Source of the DNA: Gordionus sp. m RMFG-2023
Lineage: Eukaryota > Nematomorpha > Gordioida > Chordodea > Parachordodidae
Assembly (NCBI RefSeq): GCF_954871325.1
Contig: NC_088775.1
Location: 4,265,475-4,329,474, forward strand
DNA length: 64,000 bases
Reading direction: 5' to 3'
The notes under the pieces were generated by a model. It had not been told where the DNA came from, did not search any database, and saw only the letters and a program-made list of their open reading frames with translations. The translations under genes were made by a program, and so were the position numbers. Positions 35,240-46,482 of this stretch are shown piece after piece (position 1 is the first letter of the stretch; each line of letters starts with the position of its first letter).

Positions 35240-36450
35240 CAGATAACATTTAAATTAAACTTATGTAAGGTGTGCATAATGCTTAATGTAGGATATTATA
35301 TTATTGTTCAAATTTTACAGATTTTTGAGGCCGAAAGAAATAAATTCTATATTTTTATAATTTGAGTATTTGCTTAGTGCGTTACTAATAAAAAACAAAT
35401 GGCGGTGTCTTGGTTCGATTTATTTTTTGATAGTTATTTCCGTTTAGGTCTAAACAGCTTTTGAACTAGGACACTCTATTTTGGTTTGTTGCAAGAGATT
35501 GGTGGCATTGTTTTTTTTCCTTTTATTATTATTATTTATTTTTTCTTCTCATACTTTTTAGACTGTTTAATCAAAGCTATTATCGCCTGCTAAACAGCTG
35601 GTTGTTGGGAAATAAGAACCAGGGCCCTAGGCTCTTATAAAATTTTATTAACAGCAAACATTCTTTTAGAATTTTTTTTATTTGATGATTATCAAGCTAT
35701 CTTCAAAGAAAGAAAATTGATATAACTTTTACAGTAAAGTGGAGTGAGGGGGGGGGGGGAGTATTTTCCCCTTATAGGGTTCTGGATTCTCTATAAATAA
35801 AGTCATCATTATTGTGCAATATTTTTATTCAAATAAATTTTGGCATTCATTTAAAGGAATTGCTAAATATATTTGATGAGTGGCTAAAATTTACAAGTCA
35901 TCAATTGGGACAATAATTAATTTCTTTTGAAAATAAAATATAAAATTGGAAGTTTAGGATAAAAATGAATTTGTAATTAACACACATAGCTTAAGACCTG
36001 TTATATACAATCTCTTTATATACTCTAGTTTAGTTAGGTAAAAGATAAATGCCGGCTCATCTCTATGTACAGACGCGTCCCTGAGAAAATGTTTTAACAT
36101 TATAAAGCGTTTAAATTTATATTAATTTTTTTTTCAAATTTGGTATTCTTAAAATTTATTGCAATTCTAAGCTTAAAGATAAAATTTCGAGCAAATAACT
36201 CGTAACAAACTTAAAAAAATATTTAGAAACGCATATTACAAATGTTCTTTCCTACTAGTACCAATTCAATTATATCGCATCCATGCAGTCCTACCATTTT
36301 TTTAAAGCTTAGAGCATTACTAAATAATTCGGAAATATTGGGTTTTCTCCTGTCTTGTTGCTAAGCCTAAAAATAATAGCAAAGCTTTGCTGTAGTCTAA
36401 TTATAATTTTTTTTTCAATTTTCTATTTAAATTTCAATTACATTAGTCCA
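35240..36450. other. AT-rich stretch, no gene seen
   Basis: Contains a G run at 35750-35759 and otherwise unremarkable AT DNA. Nothing supportable on either strand. Confidence 0.5.
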
Positions 36451-37021
36451 AATTTTTAAAATTTGGATTACTAAGAAAGAAAGAAATACAATTTTTTATG
36501 AATTCTTTTTAAATATTATTATAATAATTATGATGCTTCATGTTTCGTATATTAAATTTTATTTACTAGTATGTCAATATATTATTTTAATTACTTTTTC
36601 TTTTCCCGTTATAGTGACTTGTACTATAACATCATGAAATTCAAAGAGAAGGAGTATGACGCCACCACTGGTAAATCATATGAACCCTCACGAGGATGAA
36701 TATATTGTAAATAATTTCTTTTATGTACGTATCTTAGATATAAATTTGAACAAACATCATGATTCTTATTTTGTAATGATATGAACAAGCATGTTTATTT
36801 AATATAAAATATATGAAGTAATTTAGATCAATGAAATAAATTCAATTTATTATCTTTAAATTGTTTAAAATTAGAAAAAAATCTTAAAATTAAAAGTTGA
36901 TATAGTATAATATGTTTAAAAGTATGAAGACTATTATCAAGCATAACTTTTCCATATCATTGAAAGAATTGGGTCGGAAAATGAATAGGAAGATAGTTTT
37001 GCATGTACTAACAACGTTAAA

Positions 37022-39030
37022 AAGTTGCGTCACTAGGGGGCTGGGCGTGCAGGGTCTCGAGCCCCCTAAAAAATTTTATTAGCCCTCTGCAAAAATATTT
37101 TTTTTAATAGCTCCTTAATATCCCCTTGAACTAAAAATAAATTTTTTTGATTGCCCCCTGAATGATTTCATTTATAATTCCATTAAGTAATATATAGATT
37201 TAAATTTATTATTTATAAATTAATTAGACTATTTAAATTTTTATTAAATGAATACTATTTTAATTATTAGATTAGATTAATACATAAAAATTATTTTTTT
37301 ACTATGTCAGCTTGCGATCAAATTCTGTATTAAAAATATAATATCAATAACTCAGTAAATATTAATTTAGCTTTAACATTTGAAGTTTAATTGACTTTTA
37401 TTATTTAAATTATTATATAACCCTAATTAAATAAATATAATCATATATTATTTGAAAATTAGCAAATTTAATATTGTAATTAGCCGAGTTCAAAATGAAT
37501 AATCAACTGTATATTTATTTTTAAATTTTATTATTATACCTATTCCTAAAAATTCAAGGTCCAAATAAGTATAAGAGATTTCTTTATAAAAAGTAAGTTG
37601 ACATATTATAACAGTTGTTTATAAAATATTAGATAAAAGCCATTTTTATAGACGTATTTGACAGTTATAATATATTACAATTAATATTTTTATAAATTTT
37701 ACTAATAAATTCTTTTGATAATAAATATAAAAAATTTGCATTCAATTCTTTAATGCCATCTATTTATTAAATAATATTATTAAAAATTAAACATCTTATT
37801 ATTCTTCTCCCACAATGGATGTAATAAATTCGATATCTTTTCTTCTCTTTTTTTTAAAGTGTTTTTAGGAAAGCTATTTTTTTCTTCTTTGAAAAAGAGT
37901 TTTGAGTTAAAATTTTAATACGTATATTTTTAATATTATTACAAACTACTATTATTTTAAGATATAATATACCAACTAGAGGTGGTGCGACAATAATATA
38001 TAAAATCTTAATTACTTTCATCATATCACTCTGGTTCTTATTTTATAGTTACAAAATGTTTCATTTCTATTATAGCATCCTTGCCATGTAAATCTCAAGG
38101 CTTCAATATATTTGCATAATTTCTTTTAATCATTTTTAGTGTTTTTGTTTTTTTAATATAAAAAATTCTGATAGTAATATGAGTTAACATCGTGGATGTC
38201 ATGGCTATGACTGCAAATTAACCAGCATCTATTATTTGTGTGCTAATGTAATTTAAGATTATTAATACAACGGCTGAGAGCATATGATTGCATATTTTAG
38301 AAAGCAGTAATTGTCAACTGTGTAGTCGTTTATATATAATAAAAAATGGAAGATAATCTTTTTAGAAATTTAATATCTCACAATAATCTTCTCGATTACT
38401 TATCTAGCTTCCATCATATCGTCTAAGAGGAAACTCTAACCAGCATATAGTTTTATGATTCGGATTGGTCATTTATACTCTCTTCTTCAAAAATTGTTTA
38501 TTTGGTTTAGGCTTATAAATTTTTCCTTATTAGTACATTTTATAAAACATTGTCGAAAATGGTAACAGAAAGTTATATTAGTTTGATAACCTTTTGTCAA
38601 TGTAAGTTGCTAAGAATTATATTATTGCATTATGTGGTTTTTAAAAACCAATGACAATGAAGCATATGTATGAATTAATTAAATTTTTTTATCACTTGTA
38701 ATTTTTTAAACGCAAAATTTCTTTATATCAACAATCGAAAATATTACAGTAATAAACAAATTTTGTATTAAAAAATATTATTTTTAGAAATGTCATGTAT
38801 TGTTTTAATCATTTATATGCCAGTCTATTTTGTAAACATACAAAATATGAAATTCAGAATACTTGTTCAGAGTTAACAAATTTTAAAAAAGTATAGTATA
38901 TCAATATAAAACCCAGCCGAAGGCTAGACAACGGGCCGAAGGCCCGCAAAATGAGGGGCATTGGGGTAGGGGCGAAGCCCCCATAAATTTTGTTGAGCTC
39001 CCTGAGATTGTAAAGACTAGCGACGCCCCT
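37022..39030. mobile_element. ~2.0 kb hAT-like insertion in pseudo-exon 20'
   Basis: Splits the duplicated exon; flanks ACGTTAAA (37014-37021) and ACGTTGAA (39031-39038) form an 8 bp duplication with one change, and the true exon 20 reads ACGTTAAA once. Ends are loosely inverted (GCGTCACTAGGGGG left; GGGGCGTCGCTAG from the right), with CCCCCTAAAAAATTT-type subterminal sequence. The interior is AT-rich with no recognisable gene, so non-autonomous or badly decayed. Confidence 0.7.
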
Positions 39031-39062
39031 ACGTTGAAACCGTAAATATTATTCATTTATAC

Positions 39063-39639
39063 ACAGCGTCTACATGAGCGGGAGGGGTAGGAACAGTTTG
39101 CATCTTATTTTTTTGAGGGGGTAGGGGGTAGGCTGCTTTAATGGGTGTATGATAAATTTTTTGGGGGGTTATCTATTAAATTTTGAGATCAAATAGGACA
39201 AAATTTATTGCTGTAAAATTAATACTTTTATTATAATACAATTCATCGACCAAATCTATATATTGCAAACAATCATACACATTGTTTTCCAAATGAAAAT
39301 TTCTGCTATCCTTTGTAATGTAATTTAAAAGGTTTAGATATTTCAGCAAGCTCATAATGTCATAATAATTAATTCATTGTAAATAATATAGATTTTAATT
39401 GAATTTTTTATCTAAAAATAAATTCTTTATATTCACAAAATATCGATAGTTGGTAGTAGAGATAGATTAATTTAAGTTATCCTTTATTAGTTCTCTGAAA
39501 AGAGTATCAATAATTTAAAAAGATGAAAATAATAATAGAGAGACACCGCCGCTGAGGGTGGCGAGAATTTTTAGGGGGGTAGTCAAAGGTTTTTGAAGGG
39601 GGTTTGCATCCGGTAAAAATCCTGTCATGTAGACGCTGT
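39063..39639. mobile_element. MITE with ACAGCGTCTACATGA ends in pseudo-intron 20'
   Basis: Inverted ends ACAGCGTCTACATGAGCGGG and, from the right, ACAGCGTCTACATGACAGG; inner GGGGTTATC / GGGGGTAGTC blocks. Flanks TTTATAC and ATATAC are compatible with a short duplication. The corresponding functional intron 20 continues without it. Confidence 0.7.
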
Positions 39640-40367
39640 ATATACATAACCCCTCTTTTTCCCTTACCTTTCTATATACGTAAATGTTAATCTTCATTTT
39701 ATTAAAACACTCCTATTGACAATGATTATATTATTGTCATTGCTTGGTTCAAAAGCAATCATAAACCGTTTTACATAAATATCGATGATAGTAATATAGG
39801 ATTTAAAAATATTTACAATATTTTTTAAAATAAACATTAATATGCTATGATCAAGCTCATTCAGTTCCTGGGTATGTCACCTTGAGATAGTTTTGAAAAG
39901 TATCTGAATCCAGAAAGCTTCACACTCTCTACTTATCGGGTTGCTAAAAAAATATTTTGTAAAAAAAAGCATAGAATTTAATATTAATTTAAAGATAGAT
40001 ATAATTTGACAAATATTTTGGATATTTATCAGAGACCTGTGTCTTATATTTTTTAAATATATCTGATTCTTATAATGTGATATTATAATCAATATATTTT
40101 ATAATGAACGCGACTAAACGTTAATAATTATTATTTTATTTTATAATATCTATATGAATAATATTCAATATATATATTTAATGGAAAATCCAGACTAACT
40201 CGAGAGCTATATTCACATGCAACATTGAGTGGAGCCATTTCCAAAAAAAAAGATTATGTTAATATAATTTAAATAAATATGTGAAAACTTTGCAGAATAA
40301 TAGTTTAGCATAGAAAAAACATTGTCAAAATTTTAATAGATTTTTTTTAGTAATTATAATATAATTG

Positions 40368-42070
40368 TGGTGTTGCTATTCCGTGCCCCATTCAATGACA
40401 TTAATACTATAGACTGCCGATTAATGTATTTGAGTGGCAATAATTGAATTGAGTAGCGGCCATTTTGTGTTTGGAGCTTTTAGATAAGAAACGTATGATA
40501 ATTTCATAAATTTCAGATTTATTTTTATTATACATTATATTTATAATCATATTTTTTTACTTGATGAATAAAAAAAACATTTTTAGAGCAGTAATTTATA
40601 GTTATTTAAATATTTTCTAGTCTTTATTAATATTTACAAAGAAAGTAAAGGTGATGTTTAATACATAATGAATATTAGTAGACTAAGCAAGTTAGAATAT
40701 ATACCTTTTGATGAGAATATAATTAAATATTCCTGCACTTTATTAACATTTGCAGTTTATTACTTAATGAATATCTTTAATATTTTATATAGACTAATCA
40801 ATATAAAAGAAAATCTCTATACTAATAAGAATATAGTTTAAAATTTTGTCATTTCCAGAGAAGTAAGGATTTATTGTTTTCTTTAATACTTCATGAATAT
40901 CTTTAAGATATTTAGACTTATCAAGTTAGACTGAATATTTTTTATAAGAATTAATTTAATATTTTATATTTATATATTTAATAACAAAAATCAAAGTGAG
41001 GAAAGATATATTATGATCTAAAATTTATTATAAAATTTAATATATTTTTTATATTTTAAGAAAATGGTAATATATTGTAGTGCGTATGGCTGTAACCAAA
41101 AATAATGTTCAGGAAGCAAAATTTCCTTTCATAAGTATGATATCTCAAATTAAATATTCAGAATTAAATCTAAAGATGCAGCTTATATTAATAGCCTATT
41201 TTTTCTTGTAAAAATTATTATGTCAGATTTGCCATGAAAATATTTAACATGTGATTTGGAATTTTAGAAATTACTCCAAAAACAAAATTGAATATATATG
41301 ATTTTATTGATAAATATTTTGAATTATATAAAAAAAAATTTTGATATAATTTCTTTTGTATTTATTTTTTTAGCAAATAAAAAGAGGTTTTTTTTATAAT
41401 TTATAAGTCTTTTTATATTTTATTTTATTTTTGCTTTGAATTATGTTATTCCTTAATAATTATAACTATCCATTTCTAAATATATTTATTTAAATTTAAT
41501 TCACTAAAGTACAAAAATCAATAATGAATATGTATATTGAGAAAAATAAAATTATCTTATAAATTTTTACAATAATAAATACAAATAAATATATATGTTA
41601 TATTTACATCTAATAAAATAAATGTAATATTATAACCAAAATTATATGGTATAAAGTGTAGTTTTTTCTTACAAATAATCACCATAATTTTTCCTTGACC
41701 TATAAATATTTAAGTTAAATAACATATTTTTATAATACTTGATTTATGCCCTTGAAAAAGTATAGTTCTGTTAAATTTTTCCCTAAAATCTAATTTTAAT
41801 TTTTGATTACTTTAGGCAAATATCAAAACAGTATATCCATAAATGCTCTAAAAATGTTTTTTATTCATCGTAAAACATATAAGATTAGAAATATTATACA
41901 TAATAAAAATAAATCTGAAATTTATGAATTATCAAACGTTTCTTTCCTAAAAGCTCCAAACAAAAAATGGCCGCTACATAATTCAATTTTTACCACTTCA
42001 AATTTGATTTCAGCATTACGATCGGCAGTCTATAGTATTAATGTCATTGGCCCCATTATACCATACCACT
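40368..42070 (+). mobile_element. P-element-like DNA transposon, decayed, with ~250 bp inverted ends
   Basis: Left (40368-40620) and right (41795-42070) arms are inverted copies, sharing AATGACATTAATACTATAGA, AGCGGCCATTTT, TTTGGAGCTTTTA and AAACGT with TGATAATT. The interior carries a THAP finger start. THAP-type transposase plus inverted ends fits the P superfamily. About 1.7 kb, with most of the transposase lost. The right arm ends ~170 bp before the NSDHL start codon. Confidence 0.65.
41064..41300 (+). pseudogene. THAP-domain remnant of P-element transposase
   Basis: Starts MVIYCSAYGCNQK with the C-x4-C pair typical of the THAP C2CH zinc finger, followed by SGSKISFHKYD and, after breaks, remnants up to a weak LTCDLEF-like piece. 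Premature stops follow the finger start. THAP domains in P transposases bind the element ends. Confidence 0.6.
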
Positions 42071-42238
42071 CAAGGGTTAAAGAATAAATAATGTTCGAAA
42101 ATAATTCTATTTTTTAATAGACATTTTTTTTTGTTGACTAAAATGCATCATTTTATGTCCAAAAATAATATGTCATTCGACATGTCAAACTAACAAATCA
42201 TTACATATGGCTTCTTATTATTTTCTGTAAAACGCTTC

Positions 42239-43480
42239 ATGAAAGCTGTAATTATTGGTGGTAACGGGTTTTTAGGTAAGCATGTTGTTAATCTATTCAT
42301 ATCAAAAGGTTATGAAACATGGATTTTTGATATATATTATGATAAAAAGGCTAACATAGATGCAAAGTTTTTTAAGGGATCAATTTGTAATGAACAAGTT
42401 AGGTTTTTCAATTTTTTGGAATATATATGTAAATTTATTAGGATCTTAATGAATGTTTAAAAGATACAGATATAGTAATTAATTGTGTATCTCCCCCAGA
42501 ATATTTAAATGATATTAATATATTTAAACAAGTTAATATTGATGGCACTAAAAATATTTTAAAATGTTGCAAATCTATGGGTGTAACTGTGAATTATTTT
42601 TATTAATGAATCTTTTTAAAGCTTAATATTAGCGCATTTTATTAGTCAGTAGTGCAAGTGTTGTCTATGAAGGCAAAGATATATGTAATGGAAATGAAAG
42701 TTTGCCTTATGCCCAAAGTTTTTTAAGCCCATATATCCAAACAAAAATTGAGCAAGAAAAGGTTTATATTTAATTTAAAAGTAAATTATGATATTTTAGT
42801 TAGTACTGCAAGCTAATGATACACGCAATAATTTTCTTACAGTTGCTATTAGGCCACATGGCATATATGGTCCAGGAGATAAATTATTGGTTCCTCAAAC
42901 ATTAAAGGCAGCCAAAGAAAACAAATTAAAATTTATTGTGGGGTTAGTTAGTATTATTATATCACTATTTATATATTGGAAATTAAGGGATGGAAGAAAT
43001 GTTGTAGATTTTACATATGTGGAAAATGTAGCTAATGCTATATTTTTAGCATCTGAAAAGTTAAAAACAAATGAAAAAGAGATATCTGGACAGGTTTCAA
43101 GTTTTATATTAATAAATATCATATATTAATATAAATAGGCTTTTAATATTACAAATGATGAGCCAACTTTATTTTGGGATTTTCTGACTAAAATTATTGT
43201 TAGCAAGAACTATCCAGCTCCCAAATACAAATTGCCTTATTCTTTCATTTACTTTATAGCATGTATTCTTCAAATTATCCATATAATTTTATCTCCACTA
43301 GTTAAACTTAATTTTACCTTCACACCCATGAAGGTGGCTCTCATATCAACTCATCATTATTACAGCTGTCAAAAAGCAAAAAAATACCTTGATTATAAAC
43401 CAATATATACCATGGAGCAAGGATTCAGGAAAACCATGGAAGCATATGATGCAGAACAAATGATTCCTAACAGTTTATAG
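42239..43480 (+). CDS. NSDHL: Sterol-4-alpha-carboxylate 3-dehydrogenase, decarboxylating (NSDHL-type)
   Basis: Six exons, 42239-42397, 42442-42588, 42633-42761, 42800-42942, 42988-43093 and 43139-43480, join in phase to 341 residues. Family role: NAD-dependent oxidation and decarboxylation of 4-alpha-carboxysterols during C4 demethylation, at the ER or lipid droplets. Seen: N-terminal Rossmann signature IIGGNGFLGKHVV, SSASVVYEG, catalytic SPYIQTK (Tyr-x3-Lys), AIRPHGIYGPGD, GRNVVDFTYVENVANAI, AFNITNDEPTLFWDFL, PAPKYKLPY, a hydrophobic membrane-type segment (FIYFIACILQIIHIILS) and FTPMKVALISTHHYYSC. All align colinearly with human NSDHL (373 residues), which has a longer N-terminus. Introns are only 38-45 bp. 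No breaks seen; it appears functional. A related 3-beta-HSD is less likely given the C-terminal half. Confidence 0.93.
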
Positions 43481-43659
43481 CTAATTTCCAAACCAAATTT
43501 TTTTTATCAGACAAGAATCAATTATTAAGCCAAAGTTATTATAATCAAATTAAATCTCAATTGATTAATAAACCAACTATTTATATTAAAAATATGTGTG
43601 AATTATTTTATATACTTGTATTTTTTTTAAAAAAAACATGAATTTATGATGCTGATAAT

Positions 43660-43670
43660 TCCAAAATAAA
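43660..43670 (+). promoter_or_regulatory. Possible polyadenylation signal of NSDHL
   Basis: AATAAA within CCAAAATAAATTTTAC, about 185 bp after the NSDHL stop. Such hexamers are common by chance in this AT-rich DNA. Confidence 0.35.
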
Positions 43671-44234
43671 TTTTACAACAAAAAAATGTTTATTTGGGTG
43701 GAAAATTTTAGTTGATGAAATACATTTGAATGGGTATTTTTAATTTATATAAATCTAGTATAGTGTTTAAAAAACTAACTAGTTAATATATAATAAATAA
43801 TGTATGCTTAATAGTGTTGTAAACGAACGCGTTCCGTTTTTTTGAAAAAAGGTGATGAACGGCGTTCCTTTTTTTTGACGAACTTTGAACGTGAACGCGT
43901 TCCTTTTCTTTGATGAACGCGTTCAATTTTATGTTCGTTCAATTTTAAAAACACTTTTTATTTTTATTTATTTGAAAAATTAATATTAATCCGCATTTTT
44001 TAACAAAAAAGTCTTATATTTTTATTTATTTGAAAAATTAATATTTAATCCAATTTTTTAACAAAAAAGTCTTATATTTTTTAATCAGCTGTTTTTACTT
44101 TTTCCTCTTTCATATTGCAATTAACGTACCATAACGTGCTACTGCTAGAGAAGATAAGATTAAAGTTTATTAATTTGAATATTTTATATTTTAATTTAAT
44201 AGATTAGCATTTGCATGGATATAAATATTTCATC

Positions 44235-44978
44235 CAGGGTTGTGCATTTGACCGGTCAAATACGTTTCGGTCAATTGACCGATATTTGACAGGTCAAATA
44301 TGGTCAAATGGGGTCAAATTCAAATATATGTTTTTTTAAGTTAATATTAACTTTATTTTGAATATAATAGTAAAATGAATCTATAATATTAATTTTTTAA
44401 ATTCATTGTCATTCAATAACTAACATGTAGCTCTCTGTAGCAGAGTTTTGTTCTGATTCATATTCAATATTATCATTTTCTTTAATATTTTTTAATCAAT
44501 TTTCCTGATGTCTTAGATCTTCAATCGATTTCCATTTTCATAAGAATATTAACCCAAATCGACTTATTTCTTTCTAAAGGAGAAGTAGAACTAGGAATTG
44601 TTAGTCTCTTAATGGGCAGGGTGGACAAAGTTTAATCTATTAACTAGGTCGGAATTGATTGTTTCTGGTTACTTTCCACATAATTTGCTATATTAAACAT
44701 GCTGTTTTTGCTTCTGAAATTAATTATATCACTTAAAATATTTTGGTCATCACTACCTTGTAAAATAGCTAATTCTTGAATTATATCACATACTTGTGAG
44801 TTTTCCTCTTGATATTGTGGACACAAAAAATAAGCAAACATTGTGATCACATGTATTTACATCGTTTTTCCCTTTTTTAAACATATTTTTAGAGTATTTG
44901 ACCGTATTTGACAGGTCAAATACTTCTAGGGTCAATTGACTGAATTTGACTGGTCAATTGACCGACTTGCCAACCCTG
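44235..44978. mobile_element. Inner hAT element with GTCAATTGACC repeats
   Basis: Bounded by an exact 8 bp duplication ATTTCATC (44227-44234 and 44979-44986). Ends CAGGGTTGTGCA and, from the right, CAGGGTTGGCAAGTCGGTCA, followed on both sides by repeated GGTCAAATAC and GTCAATTGACC motifs. The interior has a short minus-strand open frame (about 68 residues, SKNSMFNIANYVESNQKQ) of uncertain origin. Younger than the outer element it interrupts. Confidence 0.88.
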
Positions 44979-45231
44979 ATTTCATCATCAGATTCTGAAA
45001 ATCAAAATTCAATATTAGATGAATTAGAATTACCATGGCCCAAATATCAAAAATATTTCACTGTTTTAAAATCAATTCCGAGATATCCTTTTTTTTGACG
45101 AGGAAGAAGAGGGCAGATTGGAGGATGATAACTTAGCTCAATTTTTTGAAACAATGGATAAAACATTAAATGTTTTTAATAAATTCCCCTTTTTTAAAAG
45201 AATTGTATATCATGTATTACACCGCAATCCA

Positions 45232-45348
45232 TTTATATGCCCCTTGAGCGAGTTTTTAGTATAGCTAACGCTGTATTAACTGACAAGCGTTCAAGCCTAT
45301 CAGATGAAAATTTTGAAAAGCAATTATTATTAAAAATTAATAAGAAAA
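45232..45348 (+). pseudogene. hAT transposase C-terminal (dimerisation) remnant
   Basis: Reads PLERVFSIANAVLTDKRSSL followed by DENFEKQLLLKIN, the conserved hAT C-terminal motif (ERVFS..A..V...KR.SL...N...L..L). Upstream acidic stretches near 45000-45160 may be further remnants, but the frame is broken by an internal deletion. Confidence 0.8.
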
Positions 45349-45659
45349 TATTTTTTATAAATTTATTTTTTTATCGCTCAATTGTATTGTATTTATAATT
45401 ATATTGTCAAAATAAAACTATTAATTTTTATCATGGCTAATATATTGTGTTGAAAAATACAAGGCATTTATTTATATTAAATTAAATTTAAAAAAAAATT
45501 TATCATAAAATTTTGAACGCATGAACGCGTTCATGAACTTTAACGCGTTCCTTTTTTTGAATTTGAACGTGAACGCGTTCGATTTTTGTCAATGAACGTT
45601 GAACGCGAACGCGTTCGATTTTTTTAAAAATGTTTACAGCACTAATGCTTAAGGATTAA

Positions 45660-46480
45660 AATGGATATGACATTGGAGGGGCCACACATTTGACCCTTTT
45701 CCCACTATACTTTTTTAAGTATTTTTTTGCATGTATTTTGTTTTAAAATATATTTTAGACATCAAAATAATTTGTCACATTTTAATTATATTTAAATTTC
45801 ATAAGTTAAGTAAGACATGGATAAACAAAAGATATCCAAGTTTTATCTGATAACTTTTTTTAAATGTTATTAATTTATAGTTTATGTTCTTGATATTTTT
45901 TCCTTTTGTTATTTTTTTTTTATAGTTACCCATCAACTGCTTCATTTATAAAGGGAACATAACTGGTTTTTTTATATACCATTGAAATTATTAAATGCAA
46001 AGTATTGTGGAAAAAAACTCAATTTTTTTTATCTTTTAAGAAAAACTTTTGTGCTTTATTAAATTCATTATTCTCATTTCTTTCTCTCTATATTTGTTGC
46101 ATATCATTTGATTCATCTAATAGGTCTTTTTGTGCTATTTTATGAGTAAAGGTTGTCCTCATACAAAATAATTTTTCTCTTTCTATGAATTTATTTATTC
46201 CTTAATAATCATCACATTGCCTCATCATCCAAATCCCAATACTTTATGTCATCTCATCAAATGTGAGATAAGGCAGAAATTCAAAATCCTATAAAACATA
46301 ATCTTCCTCCTTAACCTCTAATAAATTATCAAAAAATTTTGCTTTTTATAAAATATTTTACAATTGTTTTTCTCTTTTTGGGGTAATGACCAATTACAAC
46401 AAAAATAGACTACGCCTTCTAAATATAGAAGCAATATTCTAATGATATTTATTTCAAAGATAATTTTAGCAAAAATCGTT
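45660..46480. other. AT-rich stretch, no gene seen
   Basis: No element ends or coding similarity recognised on either strand. Confidence 0.5.
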
Positions 46481-46482
46481 AA

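Larger units (their letters stand above)
36615..39939 (+). pseudogene. COPG: Decayed duplicate of gamma-COP exons 19-21 with introns
   Basis: Three blocks on the plus strand match the gamma-COP 3' exons in order: exon 19' 36615-36716, exon 20' 36897-37021 (continuing 39031-39049 after an insertion) and exon 21' 39842-39939. Intron sequence also matches: CTTTTCCCGTTATAG before exon 19', AATTAAAAG before exon 20', and TATAGGATTTAAAAAT before exon 21'. It is a genomic, not a retroposed, copy. It cannot encode a product: exon 19' lacks several bases near 36630, exon 20' has lost bases at its start and has a stop in place of the Leu/Glu codons, exon 21' has TGA where the gene has TGC, and the acceptor before exon 21' is AT instead of AG. 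It lies inverted ~30 kb from the gene. Confidence 0.88.
43812..45644. mobile_element. Outer hAT element with GAACGCGTTC subterminal repeats
   Basis: Bounded by an exact 8 bp duplication ATGCTTAA (43804-43811 and 45645-45652). Ends TAGTGTTGTAAACGAACG and, from the right, TAGTGCTGTAAACATTTT. Near both ends are multiple copies of the palindrome GAACGCGTTC (43827-43925 and 45510-45620), likely transposase-binding repeats. Only the C-terminus of the transposase survives. A second hAT is inserted inside. Confidence 0.88.

Noticed and set aside
41803-42087. 94-residue frame just upstream of NSDHL, considered as an upstream exon
   Set aside because: It lies in the right inverted arm of the P-element-like relic and is the inverse of 40380-40620; no splice link to NSDHL is visible.
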